Source of the DNA: Nemertoderma westbladi
Taxonomy: Eukaryota > Xenacoelomorpha > Nemertodermatida > Nemertodermatidae
Assembly: GCA_032718475.1 (NCBI GenBank)
Contig: JAUCBJ010007589.1
Location: forward strand, 1-64,000
Reading direction: 5' to 3'
DNA: 64,000 nucleotides
Numbering within the stretch: position 1 is the stretch's first letter; each line of letters begins with the position of its first letter. Below are positions 21,985-32,911 of this stretch, piece after piece. A program made the position numbers and the translations under genes. Under the pieces are notes generated by a model. That model worked only from the letters and a program-made list of their open reading frames with translations, made no database searches and was not told the DNA's origin.

Positions 21985-22830
21985 CTAAGGTGCGCCCTCT
22001 AGCAGGCAGCACTTTCCTACAGCTCTCCTGTAGGTCTTTCTATCTTTCACTCCTATCTTGCCACCTATCCACACTTCTACCGATCGGACTCTTCCATCCT
22101 CATCGGAGTAAGTGCCCACAACTCTCGCCAACCGCCACTGCTTGTTGATGATGGTATCGTCCGTGACGATCACCAGATCACCCTCCTTTAACTCCCTGTT
22201 TGTATTTCTCCACTTGCTTCTCCTATGAAGCGTGGGTAGATATTCCTCGACCCACCTCCTCCAATACCTAAGGCTTATCGCCTTAGCGACTTTCCAACTC
22301 TGGCGGGAGTGTATATCGTCTGGGTCTACACCCCGCATGTCGATGGTCGCTGGCCTTTCCATTAGAAAATGACTGGGCGTCAGCACATCTAATGACTCAG
22401 GGTCATCATTTTCTGGATATAGTGGTCTGCTATTAATGATAACCCACACTTTGCTAGTACTGTCCTTAGTACGTCCTCTGTTACCATGTGGGTGTTCATC
22501 AACTTCGTCATCAGACGCTTTGAACTACCCACGAGTTTCTCGATGCATCCTAGAGTATGCGGAGCATACGGCGTCCTCCTCTCCCACTTCACCTGTCGTC
22601 TTCTCATTGCTGCCCTGACTTCCTCCCCCTCCAGGATATCCAAGGCCTCTGCGGTTGCATCTTGGGCGAGTTCTATCCCTACCGCCCACGTGTTGTTACC
22701 TACGAAGATAATGCGGTAGCGTTTCTCTGTGTGTCGCATCACCTTAAACTTTATCGGCCCGAACATGTCCATACCGCAGTGCGTGAATGGCGGGTCGTGC
22801 TGTCTCACCCTACTGGCCGGTAGTGGTCTC
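21985..22830 (-). pseudogene. A-type integrase and DUF5641-like tail (dead copy)
   Basis: Nearly the same protein as 50857-51805: SRVRQHDPPFTHCGMDMFGP, AVGIELAQDATA, RRTPYAPHTLGCIEKLVGSS, then GDLVIVTDDTIIN and RRAVGKCCLLEGAP. Compared with that copy, 37 codons are deleted in frame right after the DATA word. This removes the second catalytic Asp (SDNGTNF), so integration activity is impossible. A second frameshift lies near 22430. At the high-coordinate side it joins lineage-B sequence within the shared 17-base word ccactaccggccagtag. Confidence 0.85.
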
Positions 22831-25708
22831 CGGTGGGTATGTGTAATTCCGGTGTGTCGAGTCCGATTAATTGGGTGATTCGGTTCACATCCAACGGTGG
22901 ACATCGTAGGTCTACATCTTCCCGGTCTAGCTGTATGAGGGGTGCGTATTCAGCTGATTGTCGGAACCGCACTCGGAGATCGGTGTGTACCAGGGCATTC
23001 TTGATCGTCAGTTTGACCGTCTCGTAACCCTTCATAACTCCTTACATCTTGAGTTGCACCTCCCCGGACTCTACTTCTCTATGGTCGGTGATAGTTTGTA
23101 TGGGTCGTTTGCAAGGTTCGTAGTCTAGGCCTAATTGTTCGAGGAAATCCCGGTTGATGATGGTTCCGTCCGACCCGTTGTCAAGGAACGCGAGCGTTAC
23201 TGGAATCACTTTGGCGAAGACCATGTAACGGCGGTTTATAAGGTTGATCGTAGCCGAGATATTTGTCACATGTGATACATCAGTGGCGGTTTTAAACGGA
23301 TTGGTTTCCCTCCGTTGAATCGTCCGGGTACCCTTAGAGAATTTATTCATTTCTCCTCTCCTTTTGGATTTGATCCGGAACGGTAGGGTGGAAAAGTCGA
23401 AGTTCGCAGGGATGTGGAGGAGTGTGTGATGACGCAGGTTATTACAGACCGCGCAGCATGATCTTTGGTCGCAATCCCGAACATAGTGACCTGTTCCGAG
23501 ACACCGGAAGCATCCTCGGTGTTTCATTATCGCCTCGAAGCATTGAACGAGTTCGGCGAACTGGAACTTTCTGCAGAATTCCACCTTGTGTTTCTCTCCA
23601 CAGAAAAAACATAGAAGGGAGGTTGTGGTGCCTACCCTTTTGGGTGCCCAATTCACTAGATAACACGCCCATTCCTCGGCTGATGTCGGTTCCTCGTAGT
23701 CCTCATCGTCGGAAACCTCGGCCATAGTGATGGCCATCGTACTCACCGGAGGGGGACGAAATCTCGGTTTCGGAGTGGGTGCCCTGCTCCTGGAGTTGTT
23801 CTCTACCCCGTCTAACTCAGAGAGACTTTGTTTGGAGAACATCGAGTCATTCATGGCTTCGGAGATATCATCTAGGAATGCCGACATTTCGAGGAAACTG
23901 GGATCTCGATCTGGGTGTCTGCGTCGGAGATCTACGCATTTATACGCCCATTTGCTTTGCAGCCATCCGGGGAACTTTCGGGCAATCTGTCGGAGGTTTA
24001 GAATTTTGTTTAGTTGTTCCTCCTTATTAAAAGGTTTTAGAGTGTAGTAGGCATCTTTCATGGAATCCGAGAACTCTTGGATATTCTGTGGGTCCCCTAG
24101 GGACCCAGCGTCCTGTATCAGTTTCTCGAGAGTCTTATTATTTATTGTTCCGATGTTTACGTATCTCTTGTCTAGAGTTTTCCATGCGTCGTAGTACGCC
24201 TCGTGAGATCCTCCTTCAAAACATTTAATGATTCGACATGGTTTGTCCCCCAGGTATTGGGATAAATATACCAGTTTTTGTGCGTCGGTTATATCCGTTG
24301 ACCCGATCTGAGTGAAGAACCGTTTCTTGAATCCGAGGTAATCGACGGGGTCTCCCTCAAAGGTGCGGATCTCCATCTTGGGCATAGCCAGGCAGTTTTC
24401 CAATGCTCGGATGATGCCGACGTCATCTGAACTGGAATGACTAGGATAATTATAGTTATTAACACTCTCTCCCATGCAAGATGGATCGATGAGAGGTGGA
24501 GTTTTAATGATGACGCAGTTACGGATTTTCGGTGTGGATGTGAATGGATTGTTGGATCGAGGGGTGGTATCCCATTCCGAGTCCTTTTCAGGCTCGTACT
24601 GGGGAACGCTCGGTGCTGTGGGATTGGATGGGAAATAAGGTTCCTCATTCTTAAGCGTAACCGGGGGGGGGGGGGGGGGATGGAATACCGGTGCTTGAGC
24701 CAATAACGTGGACAGTATGTTAGGCGGGAATTCGGATTTCGGGGGTTTCGCAGTTGGTGGTGTAAATGACTTTTCCAATTCCGGGACCGGGATTGGTTCA
24801 TAGTCCTGTTCTATACCCTTTTCCCAGTCCTCATATAGTTGGAGGTCCCGTTCTATGAGTGCGGCCTCGTAGTCTGCGAGTTTAGCAATGTCCGCATTCT
24901 TTTTGTGAACAAGAATCGCTTGGGCCTCGGCACTTCGTTTACGCATTTCGGCCTCTTGTTTTTGTGTCTCGGCCTGTTGGTCGGCCTCTACTTTACGCAT
25001 TTCAGCCTCTTGTTTTTGTCATTCGGCCTCTTGTTTTCGTGTCTCGGCCTGTTGCTCGGCCTCCTGTTTATGTCTCTCCTCAGCTAATACATCCTGTTCA
25101 ATCTGTAGTTGGACATATTCGTCTTCCATTCGGGCTTTAAGGACTAGTGCCCTCTGTTCTCGTAGCTTATCTCGTAGTGGTTGACCCCCTTGAGAACTGC
25201 GCGCTGAACCAGATATCTCGTTCGTAGCGCTGGAGTGCTGGTGCCTCGAGGACCCAGTTCTTTTTCGCTGAACCACGGTCCTGGTTCCGGAGGTCCGTAC
25301 CGATTCTGCATCCGCCCTTTCAGTTTGCTTATAATACTGTTCTTCGTAGCCTCTTACGAGGCTGAGGGTCCTCCGATGTTGTTTGCGGAACTCGTCCAAA
25401 TGTGCGACGTGTTCTTCGAGTCTGGGGTAGTTTCCCAGATTGGTGGCGGGAATGAGTACATGATATGCCTGTATCATCCTCTCATATCGTTGTAAGATAC
25501 TTCGGATATTCTGTAATTGAGTCTGTATATTGCTGAGTGGGGTCTTGGCTCCTTTTAGTTGTTTCTCGATGCGATGATATGCTCGAGTCACCCCGCCTTT
25601 GAGAGCTCCCAGTCGACGAGCCATGTTCTTCACATTCGGTACCTCGTCGGCTTCCGAGTCTGTGTGGGGGTCCATTTCATCAGTATCGGAGATGTTGTTC
25701 GTCGTCAT
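22831..25708 (-). pseudogene. Lineage-B Gag and protease region (two in-frame stops)
   Basis: ATG at 25708. In order: a helical region (residues 1-130), a Gln/Glu/Ala coiled-coil with repeated KQEAE words interrupted by an in-frame TGA near 25018, a Pro-rich segment coded by a C-run, a DUF1759-type Gag domain (MEIRTFEGDPVDYLGFKKRF), zinc knuckles (CFFCGEKHKVEFC, CFRCLGTGHYVRDC, CCAVCNNLRHHTLLH) and a retropepsin-like region with LAFLDNGSDGTII. The protease motif has D-N-G where D-S/T-G is expected. A second in-frame TAA near 23040 is followed in the same frame by more protease-type sequence ending IGLDTPELH. RT and RNase H are absent because of the junction to integrase at about 22.82 kb. Confidence 0.85.
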
Positions 25709-25896
25709 TCTAGCGCCTCGTTGATCGCCAGATATGCGATATTGTAAAATAGTTCTTCGTAGGTCTCGTATTCGGCTTGGACTACCCGAACGGTAATCCT
25801 GAATCGTCCGACGTTCGTTCCTTGTACTTCAACTTCGACGTGCCAGATTCCTGGCTCAACTTGGATTATATAAATAGGTGTGATCGATACTTCCAT
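25705..25896 (-). CDS. Small upstream frame overlapping Gag start by ATGA
   Basis: A 63-codon frame that starts with ATG at 25896 and ends in TGA whose bases overlap the Gag start codon (ATGA at 25705-25708). The peptide is acidic with alternating hydrophobic residues (VEVEVQGTNVGRFRITV, NIAYLAINEALE). I do not recognise it. The overlap resembles arrangements that allow termination-reinitiation of translation. It could also be an accidental upstream ORF in the leader. No equivalent was recognised in element A. Confidence 0.35.
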   Translation of the reverse strand: MEVSITPIYIIQVEPGIWHVEVEVQGTNVGRFRITVRVVQAEYETYEELFYNIAYLAINEALE

Positions 25897-26246
25897 TCCC
25901 TGTTAACGACTCTCTGTATATGATCTGCCGACTACGAGTTTTTAGTTCGAGTTTGTAGATTGATTGAACCACGGCTTTGTCTTAAATCAAATACCAGAGT
26001 TTCCTCGTAGTTTCCTTTAACATGGATTTATTGGTTTATTATTTTGGTTAGTGTACGTTAGTTGGCCAATTCCTTGTACTTCAACTCTTCGATGTGCCAA
26101 ATTCCTGGCTCAACTTGAATTAAATCAATAGGTGTGATCGATACTTCCATTCCCTGTTAACGACTCTCTGTATATGATCTGCCGACTACGAGTTTTTAGT
26201 TCGAGTTTGTAGATTGATTGAACCACGGCTTTGTCTTAAATCAAAT
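25818..26246. repeat. Direct duplication of about 175 bp in the lineage-B leader
   Basis: 25818-25992 and 26070-26246 share ttccttgtacttcaac at one end and the identical stretch from ataggtgtgatcgatac to ttaaatcaaat at the other. About 140 bases look identical and the rest differ slightly. The first copy overlaps the small ORF; the second copy has lost that frame. The interval 26247-26639 has no supported gene. Confidence 0.8.
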
Positions 26247-26639
26247 TAAACCAAATTCCCCAGTTGAAGTTGGCCGCGTCTTATTCTCAATTTTGCTGCT
26301 GTTATTCCCGACACCATGGGGGAAAACGCCGATGCTGGAGGCGGAACTTTTTGACCACGGAATTCCGTCCAGTCACCGGAAATTGGTAGTGGAGAAGGAA
26401 TACTTTCTTAAATGCAAGATTGCGGTTGAGAAAAGTTTCATTGGTTGGATATAATCTTTAATGTAACTTCCCTACGGTTGAATCTTGATTGAGAATAAGT
26501 TGGGCTTCCCCAAACCAATATACACCAAATATTCACAATAATATAACACGACAATATAAATCCCTACAGTACATTATTTAATTACCCACTGTTCGCTATA
26601 GATTTTAACCTAACTAATGTTCCCCAATTTTCCCTCGGT

Positions 26640-27794
26640 CCTAGTCTCGGTACCGTAGTGTCGGTGTCGGTCGACCCTGTTGCGTGTCCGTCCCACCCTT
26701 CCCGAACCCCGAAGGGATCGGTCATCAGGAAAGCAGTACAGCTTGGCTAAGGGTCGGTCAAGTCGGTAGAACCGGTTGCGTGTCCGTCCCACCCTTCCCG
26801 AACCCCAAAGGGATTGGTCATCAGGAAAGCGGTACGGCTTGGCTAGGGGTCTGTCAAGTCGGTGGACCCGTTTGCATGTCCGTCCCACCCTTCCCGAACC
26901 CCGAAGGGATCGGTCATCAGGAAAGCGGTACGGCTTGGCTAGGGGTCCGTCGGTTCATCGCAGGGACCCAACCACCTAGGCTTTCCGAGTCCTTATTCAG
27001 GCTCGTAGTCGCTTCGGTAGCCGAGAAGCTGCTCTGAACAGTCGGTAGGCCAGTAGAGTCCAGTCCTTTGTCTTTTGACCCCATTGCGTGTCTGTCCCAC
27101 CCTTCACGAACCCCGAGGGGATCGGTCATCAGGAAAGCGGTACGGCTTGGCAAGGGGTCTGTCAGCCCGTTGTGAGCCCCAACGGTTGGTAGTTTTCCGA
27201 GTCCTTATTCAGGCTCGTACTAACGCCGGTTGTTGAACCCACTCCAGGAAGGCAGTCCTTGTCGAACCCTTCCTCCGTTAGTCGGTCGACCCGTCGCAAG
27301 TCCCTGGCGTATGTTGGCAGGCTTTCCGAGTCCTTATTCAGGCTTGTACTAACTGCCAGCGACCAGGGACTGCTAAGAATCTGTCTGTCGGTTCCCGTCG
27401 CAAATCCCTGACACAAGCAGCAGACTTTCTGAGTCCTTATTCAGGCTCGTAATAACTGCTGTTGGCCAGGGACCGCTAAGGGCAGTCCTTGTCCTTTAGA
27501 CCTAGCGAGTTACCAAATCCACCTCTACAGGCAGCAGGAAGTTGGCTAGGCCTAATAGTAATCAGGCAAACCTGAATACTGCTTAACTTTGCCTCCCACC
27601 CCTGGCCCTTAAATACATGAAATGAGTCCCGTACCCCGTAAGTTGCCCCAATATTCGCCCATAAATCGCCCCCAGTCCATAGAATGTGCCCAAATCCCAT
27701 GTTCCCGCACCCAGTAGTGATATCGGAATATTCATTTAAAATAAATCCAAAAAATATTCAACTCACTTTAAGAAAAGTTGAAATACCGCGAACA
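26640..27794 (-). repeat. Lineage-B LTR-like region (5' side of the minus-strand element)
   Basis: Homologous to 11906-12941, same orientation. It begins on the minus strand with TGTTCGCGGTATTTCAAC at 27794 and carries the tandem units of about 95 bp (ccccgaagggatcggtcat, acggcttggctaggggtc). It lies upstream of the lineage-B Gag, as a 5' LTR would. The inner boundary is not defined. It abuts an RTE copy at 27795, so it inserted into, or is fused with, that copy. Confidence 0.65.
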
Positions 27795-29207
27795 CGCAGA
27801 AAGAGTCACGACTCAAACAGACTACAGGAGCCAAGAATGCAGTTAAGGCTGCATCTAGGTCCCTGAACTGGCAGTACTCTGTTAATCTACAGGAGCTAAT
27901 AAACCAACAGGTTGATGCCATCAATGATGCTGACGACAGCAAGTAATCATCAGGCAGTCAATCAACTTGCATACTGGGCTGAAAGGCCAACCAACCACCA
28001 AGGTTACGGCTGAATCACCAGCCGATCGCCTCAATGGTTGGAAGGCCCACTTTGAAAATCTCATCAATAATGACAGGGTATTGCCTGATAACTTTATAGA
28101 AGTAAAAGTGTCTGAGTCTGTACTCCCAGATATTCCCATTAAGTTAAGGCTGCTGCAAAGACCATTAAGACCAATCGTGCCAGTGAAGTAGATGGTGTTC
28201 CCCTGAGGTCTTCAAAATACCTGAGTGTTTAAAGCTCATCTATCCCATCATAGTAGACATGTATCGTTCAACAAGAGTCCGACAAGAAATGAAAACAAAT
28301 AAGTTAGTGTCAGTTCCCAAGAAGGGCAACCTAACACTCTATGGTTCTTTTCGGGGAATCTCATTAATCTCGATTGCTGCAAAGCTATATAATAGAATTC
28401 TATTAAATCGCATCAGGGATCCCATTGAGAGACTGCTCCGTGGAAATCAGAATGGGTTCCGTAAAGGTCGTGGGACCATGGAGCCCATTTTGGCACTTAG
28501 AAGGATAATTGAAGAGTTACCGAAAAAGAAAGACAGGCATCTGGCTGTTATCTTTGTTGACTTCTTCAACCGTTGATTCAGTCTCTCGCTCACGTATATT
28601 CAGCATACTTTCATTATATGGGATTCCTGATGAAATTATTGCAGCAATCAGATCAGTATACGATGGTTCGACAACATTTGTGTAATTATGTGAGAATTAT
28701 GTGAGAATTATTCGGAAACTTAAGGTCTGATTATTTAGAGCAGCAGTAGTTCCAGTACTCCTCTATGGGAGTCCATGCTGGGCTCTAACTGCTGAAGATA
28801 CCAAATCTCTGGAGGGCACGTTCACAAGAATGCTATGCCGGGTTCATTGTGTCAAGTACAATGCACACATCTCCAACCAGACACTATATAACATTGGAGG
28901 TGTCTCGTTGGTTCCCCCAAGCTTGACACTAGAACAAAGTCGCCTCCGCTTTGCAGGACATTGTTTTCGCCGTGAAGACCAGCCAGTGCATAATCTTGTG
29001 ATTTGGCAGCCTCATGGAGTGAATAAGCATGGTGGACAGCCCATGACATATTTGAAACGCATCTTAAAGGAAATTGGCCTTGAAGATGCGGATGATCTAC
29101 CAAATGTCATGGGTGATAGGGAGTTGTGGCGGCACAATTTTGTCGATAAGCTGGCACAGCATTCTTAAAAATGCAGCTGCATTGCAGCATGCCGATCCTA
29201 GTAGTAG
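27795..29207 (+). mobile_element. RTE LINE copy 2, plus strand, truncated and internally deleted
   Basis: The sense strand begins inside the linker (cgcagaaagagtcacgactc, compare 58250-58270 reversed) and runs to the conserved 3' end with TAGTAG at 29200-29207. It has small deletions (28135-28210), a frameshift at the motif-A region (VDFFNR then stop), and a deletion of about 0.6 kb near 28683 that removes the FADD catalytic box. The C-terminal part (LCRVHCVKYNAHISNQTLYN) is still open. A dead copy. Confidence 0.92.
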
Positions 29208-29466
29208 TTCTGTCGGGCTGCGCGCCACCTGCAGCCTCCTGTTGGCTGATGGTCCCGGTACTGTCGCTGCTGCCTTATGTCTATTATAGGAAGGGATCTT
29301 GGGGTCTTAGCCTCGAATGATAAGTTTATTTTACCGAAAATAACTTATCTTTTATTGGCGCAATTGTAGGACTAATCCCATCACATGCGTACTTTTTAAC
29401 CGGGTAGTGTACAACTTTAGGAATCGCGTAATTTTTTCTTGAAATTAATATCTCATATCTCTCCAA

Positions 29467-29509
29467 ACCACGTACGCGTTTCGACCTTACTGGGTCTCAT
29501 CAGCGTGGT
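29467..29509 (-). ncRNA. Type I hammerhead ribozyme, copy 1
   Basis: Minus strand, 5' to 3': stem I strand ACCACG, core CTGATGA, stem II GACC/GGTC with loop CAGTAA, core GAAA, a very short stem III region CGCG, then TA and the other stem I strand CGTGGT. All invariant core positions of a hammerhead are present. Cleavage is predicted after the A of GTA, between 29473 and 29472. The stem III part ACGCGT is self-complementary and too short for a hairpin, so a dimeric (double) hammerhead is expected, as in other animal retroelement ribozymes. Confidence 0.85.
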
Positions 29510-29512
29510 GTC

Positions 29513-29565
29513 GGATTCGAACCTGGGACCTCGAGATGGAAGCCGAGACTACAACCACTAGACCA
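29513..29565 (-). promoter_or_regulatory. tRNA-like pol III A and B boxes upstream of hammerhead copy 1
   Basis: On the minus strand TGGTCTAGTGG (A box, 29555-29565) and GGTTCGAATCC (B box, 29513-29523) are about 31 bases apart, the normal spacing of a type 2 internal pol III promoter. They precede the ribozyme core by only a few bases. The equivalent positions recur about 413 and 827 bases further on, with the middle B box altered. This is a tRNA relic or promoter, not a functional tRNA gene. Confidence 0.65.
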
Positions 29566-29879
29566 CATGTTCTTGAGATATGGAGTATTAATTTCAAAGC
29601 CAGCTGCCATTTTATTAGCCCCTGATTTTTTTATTATTGATAGTAACAATGTGTTGGCAAGCTGTATTTTTCGAGGTGTTTGTTATTATACATTTATTAT
29701 AGGTAGGGATCTTGGGGTCTTAGCCTCGAATGATAAGTTTATTTTACCGAAAATAACTTATCTTTTATTGGCGCAATTGTAGGACTAATCCCATCACATG
29801 CGTACTTTTTAACCGGGTAGTGTACAAATTTAGGAATCGCGTAATTTTTTCTTGAAATTAATATCTCATATCTCTCCAA

Positions 29880-29922
29880 ACCACGTACGCGTTTCGACCT
29901 TACTGGGTCTCATCAGCGTGGT
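29880..29922 (-). ncRNA. Type I hammerhead ribozyme, copy 2
   Basis: Identical core, stems and loop to copy 1, offset by 413 bases. Predicted cleavage between 29886 and 29885. The tRNA-like B box of this unit has extra A residues (attcgaaaactggg) and may be weakened. Confidence 0.85.
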
Positions 29923-30293
29923 GTCGGATTCGAAAACTGGGACCTCGAGATGGAAGCCGAGACTACAACCACTAGACCACATGTTCTTGAGATATGGAGT
30001 ATTAATTTCAAAGCCAGCTGCCATTTTATTAGCCCCTGATTTTTTTATTATTGATAGTAACAATGTGTTGGCAAGCTGTATTTTTCGAGGTGTTTGTTAT
30101 TATACATTTATTATAGGAAGGGATCTTGGGGTCTTAGCCTCGAATGATAAGTTTATTTTACCGAAAATAACTTATCTTTTATTGGCGCAATTGTAGGACT
30201 AATCCCATCACATGCGTACTTTTTAACCGGGTAGTGTACAAATTTAGGAATCGCGTAATTTTTTCTTGAAATTAATATCTCATATCTCTCCAA

Positions 30294-30336
30294 ACCACGT
30301 ACGCGTTTCGACCTTACTGGGTCTCATCAGCGTGGT
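30294..30336 (-). ncRNA. Type I hammerhead ribozyme, copy 3
   Basis: Identical core, stems and loop to copies 1 and 2, offset by 414 bases from copy 2. Predicted cleavage between 30300 and 30299. Cutting at consecutive sites would release monomers of 413-414 nt. Confidence 0.85.
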
Positions 30337-30835
30337 GTCGGATTCGAACCTGGGACCTCGAGATGGAAGCCGAGACTACAACCACTAGACCACATGTTCT
30401 TGAGATATGGAGTATTAATTTCAAAGCCAGCTGCCATTTTATTAGCCCCTGATTTTTTTATTATTGATAGTAACAATGTGTTGGCAAGCTGTATTTTTCG
30501 AGGTGTTTGTTATTATACATTTATTATAGGAAGGGATCTTGGGGTCTTAGCCTCGAATGATAAGTTTATTTTACCGAAAATAACTTATCTTTTATTGGCG
30601 CAATTGTAGGACTAATCCCATCACATGCGTACTTTTTAACCGGGTAGTGTACAAATTTAGGAATCGCGTAATTTTTTCTTGAAATTACAATTGCGCCAAT
30701 AAAAGATAAGTTATTTTCGGTAAAATAAACTTATCATTCGAGGCTAAGACCCCAAGATCCCTTCCTATAATAAATGTATAATAACAAACACCTCGAAAAA
30801 TACAGCTTGCCAACACATTGTTACTGCCTTATGTC

Positions 30836-32900
30836 GACTGTCACCTTTCATCCTGTACCTGTCCACATTATTTGTCATCAACCCACCTGCCCCCCTGTGA
30901 CAGATCTGGTGTAGAGGGCTGGTACTGCTGCATCGCTGCCTCCCATATAGTCGCATCCCTCTCATCTTAAATTTTGTCGTTGGCTCATTTTTTGTCATTT
31001 TGTTCGTCATCTCCGGTACAGTTTTCCAGTGTGATAGGATCCCAGTTGGCAGAGGATCCCGACTGAATGTTTTTGATGGTTGTTCCCTACCCACACGCGT
31101 TGGCTAATTGCTGCGTGGACAGACTGACTAGGCTAGTAAAATAATAGAGTTTGGTTGCTAGACGTTTCTATTAATAGGATGTAATACAGTGTAACGGTAG
31201 TGATATGATAATAGCATAGTGGTGGAAAACTATTTCACCTCTATAATACTGAATAAATGCCAACTGAGTTATAAACCACGTGACCGTTAATATATATGTA
31301 AAGGTGGAAATATATTGCCCTTAGTGTAAAACGTTTATTGGCCTCCAATCAATACACTCCCATTGGCTACCTTAAGATAGTCTTAGATTACTCTCCGCCG
31401 TTCCCCTAATTAGCCAAATCGCAGAACGATGGACATGAGCCACCTGCCGTTACTAAGAGCACTCGAATTTCACCTGGTATACGCTCCGCCCCTCAACACG
31501 CTTCCAAACATGCACCCTACTGCAGGAGGTGTTGGTGACGTTTCCGGGTGTGTAGATTTCGCTGCCACATGCGGTGTCTCATATGGGCATACCAGCTAGT
31601 GTTGTGCTCTGGTATGGCAGGATCCCATTGAGTGCGTGGGTCAGATGGCAACCCTAGTGGAGCATAGTTCACCAGACTCGGCTTTACGACTAAGTTAATT
31701 TCCGTATTGCAGGTGGGCAATATGCTACTACTGCAGTTGGAGGTGCACACAGGTGTGTTCAAAGGTCAGTGTGCTATAGCTCAGGACCTCCCTACGTTCC
31801 ATACAACAGATTTGACCCCCTTGACTGGCTCTACTGTCTGAGCAAGTGTGGCTGTCACCCTTGCCAGACCGCAAACGAGTTAACTACGTAACCGTGGATG
31901 ATGCAGTGACCACGAACCGTAGACCCCAAGCGAGGAGCTATCTAATCCAACGACCGCCTAGAGCTGTATATTAAACAGCTAGGTTATAGGTAATCGCGGC
32001 TCGAGACTAGGGCCACATGTGAGAGGCTGTGGACCACTGAGCCACATGGTAGGACTCAGCCAAACACACATGACCCCGAGCATAACTCCCATATCAACAT
32101 AGACTCTCTTGTTAACTAATGAAGTTACCATGGTTGGATGAACACCTCTGCCCTTGTGCCATTGCCGCCGCTTTGCTAGGAGTGCCAATCCTATTACCAA
32201 TTCTTACCACAGGGAGGTGGGCGGTTGGACTTTCTACGCATTATTTCAGTATCATGGAGGGGGTCCCCGAAGGGTCAACGTCTTTAATGCGGAGGTGTAG
32301 TCAATACCTCACATCCTAGTGCTGCAATTTAACCACTGTCCTTGTCCAAGTGGCACGTTAAACCGACTTATGCGCAGGTTGCGACATCGCAGTTTGCTAC
32401 CAGTTTGTGGGTCACCTCGGAGTTGCTAGAGACTGAGACACCACACTTTTACATGCGCACTCACACTCTATTTACCCGAAAATACTATCCAGGAAAACGC
32501 CTTAGGCACAAAGTCCCTTGGACTGACAGAACCTGAACCAACGGGAAGCCTTGGGAACAAGTCCTTTGGACTAATACCTGCGGGTGCAACATGTGAAACC
32601 TGCTTTACGTTATCTGATCAAACCGAACTTCCAGTTAATCCCTTTCCTTGCACAGAGTGCCCGGACAGCCGTGACCGCAGCTTTAGACGTGGCCAACGTA
32701 GGCATCCCAACAATATATTATCCTCCCTCGTGGAAAGGGAGACAGACTTATCCACTCTGGCAGTGACCGGAAACTGACACCATCCAGCAGCTCATGGCAC
32801 GGTCAGAGGCCCTTCCATTGGTTTCACAGTATCACGCTCAACATGCCACATATGTTTGCCTAATATCCCTCATATGGGCATCAACTCAAAGAGTTAAAAT
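30836..32900. other. Unassigned sequence with one LTR-like edge
   Basis: No coding region is convincing. At 31030 the plus strand has TGTGATAGGATCCC and then GAGGATCCCGACTG, which resembles the end of the A-type LTRs (TGTGACGGGATCC) in reverse orientation. The following few hundred bases may therefore be a diverged solo LTR. I could not find the other edge or a target duplication. The remainder to about 32.9 kb has a more even GC content than the introns but no recognisable motif. Confidence 0.35.
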
Positions 32901-32911
32901 ATATAATGCCT

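Larger units (their letters stand above)
29282..30824 (-). mobile_element. Retrozyme-like insertion: tandem 413-bp hammerhead-ribozyme units with a terminal inverted segment
   Basis: A 1543-bp block flanked by an 11-bp direct repeat TGCCTTATGTC (29271-29281 and 30825-30835), which I read as a target-site duplication. It contains about 3.4 head-to-tail units of 413-414 bp. The right end is an inverted partial unit: 30470-30606 and 30688-30824 are reverse complements over 137 bp. Each full unit carries, on the minus strand, a type I hammerhead core and, just upstream of it, tRNA-like A and B boxes. There is no protein-coding capacity of note. Non-autonomous retrozymes of plants and animals and SINE-like ribozyme elements such as schistosome Sm-alpha share this architecture. 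An inverted partial copy is common in Penelope-driven insertions. Assignment as an animal retrozyme is inference. Confidence 0.8.

Noticed and set aside
29513-29575. tRNA gene on the minus strand
   Set aside because: A and B boxes are present but the cloverleaf is incomplete and it repeats as part of a 413-bp unit with a ribozyme, so it is a tRNA-like promoter relic.
29567-30609. Repeated 71-114 aa plus-strand proteins
   Set aside because: They are translations of the retrozyme repeat antisense to the ribozyme; the repetition of the DNA explains them.
31030-31500. Complete solo LTR
   Set aside because: Only one edge resembles the A-type LTR end; no opposite edge or target duplication was found.
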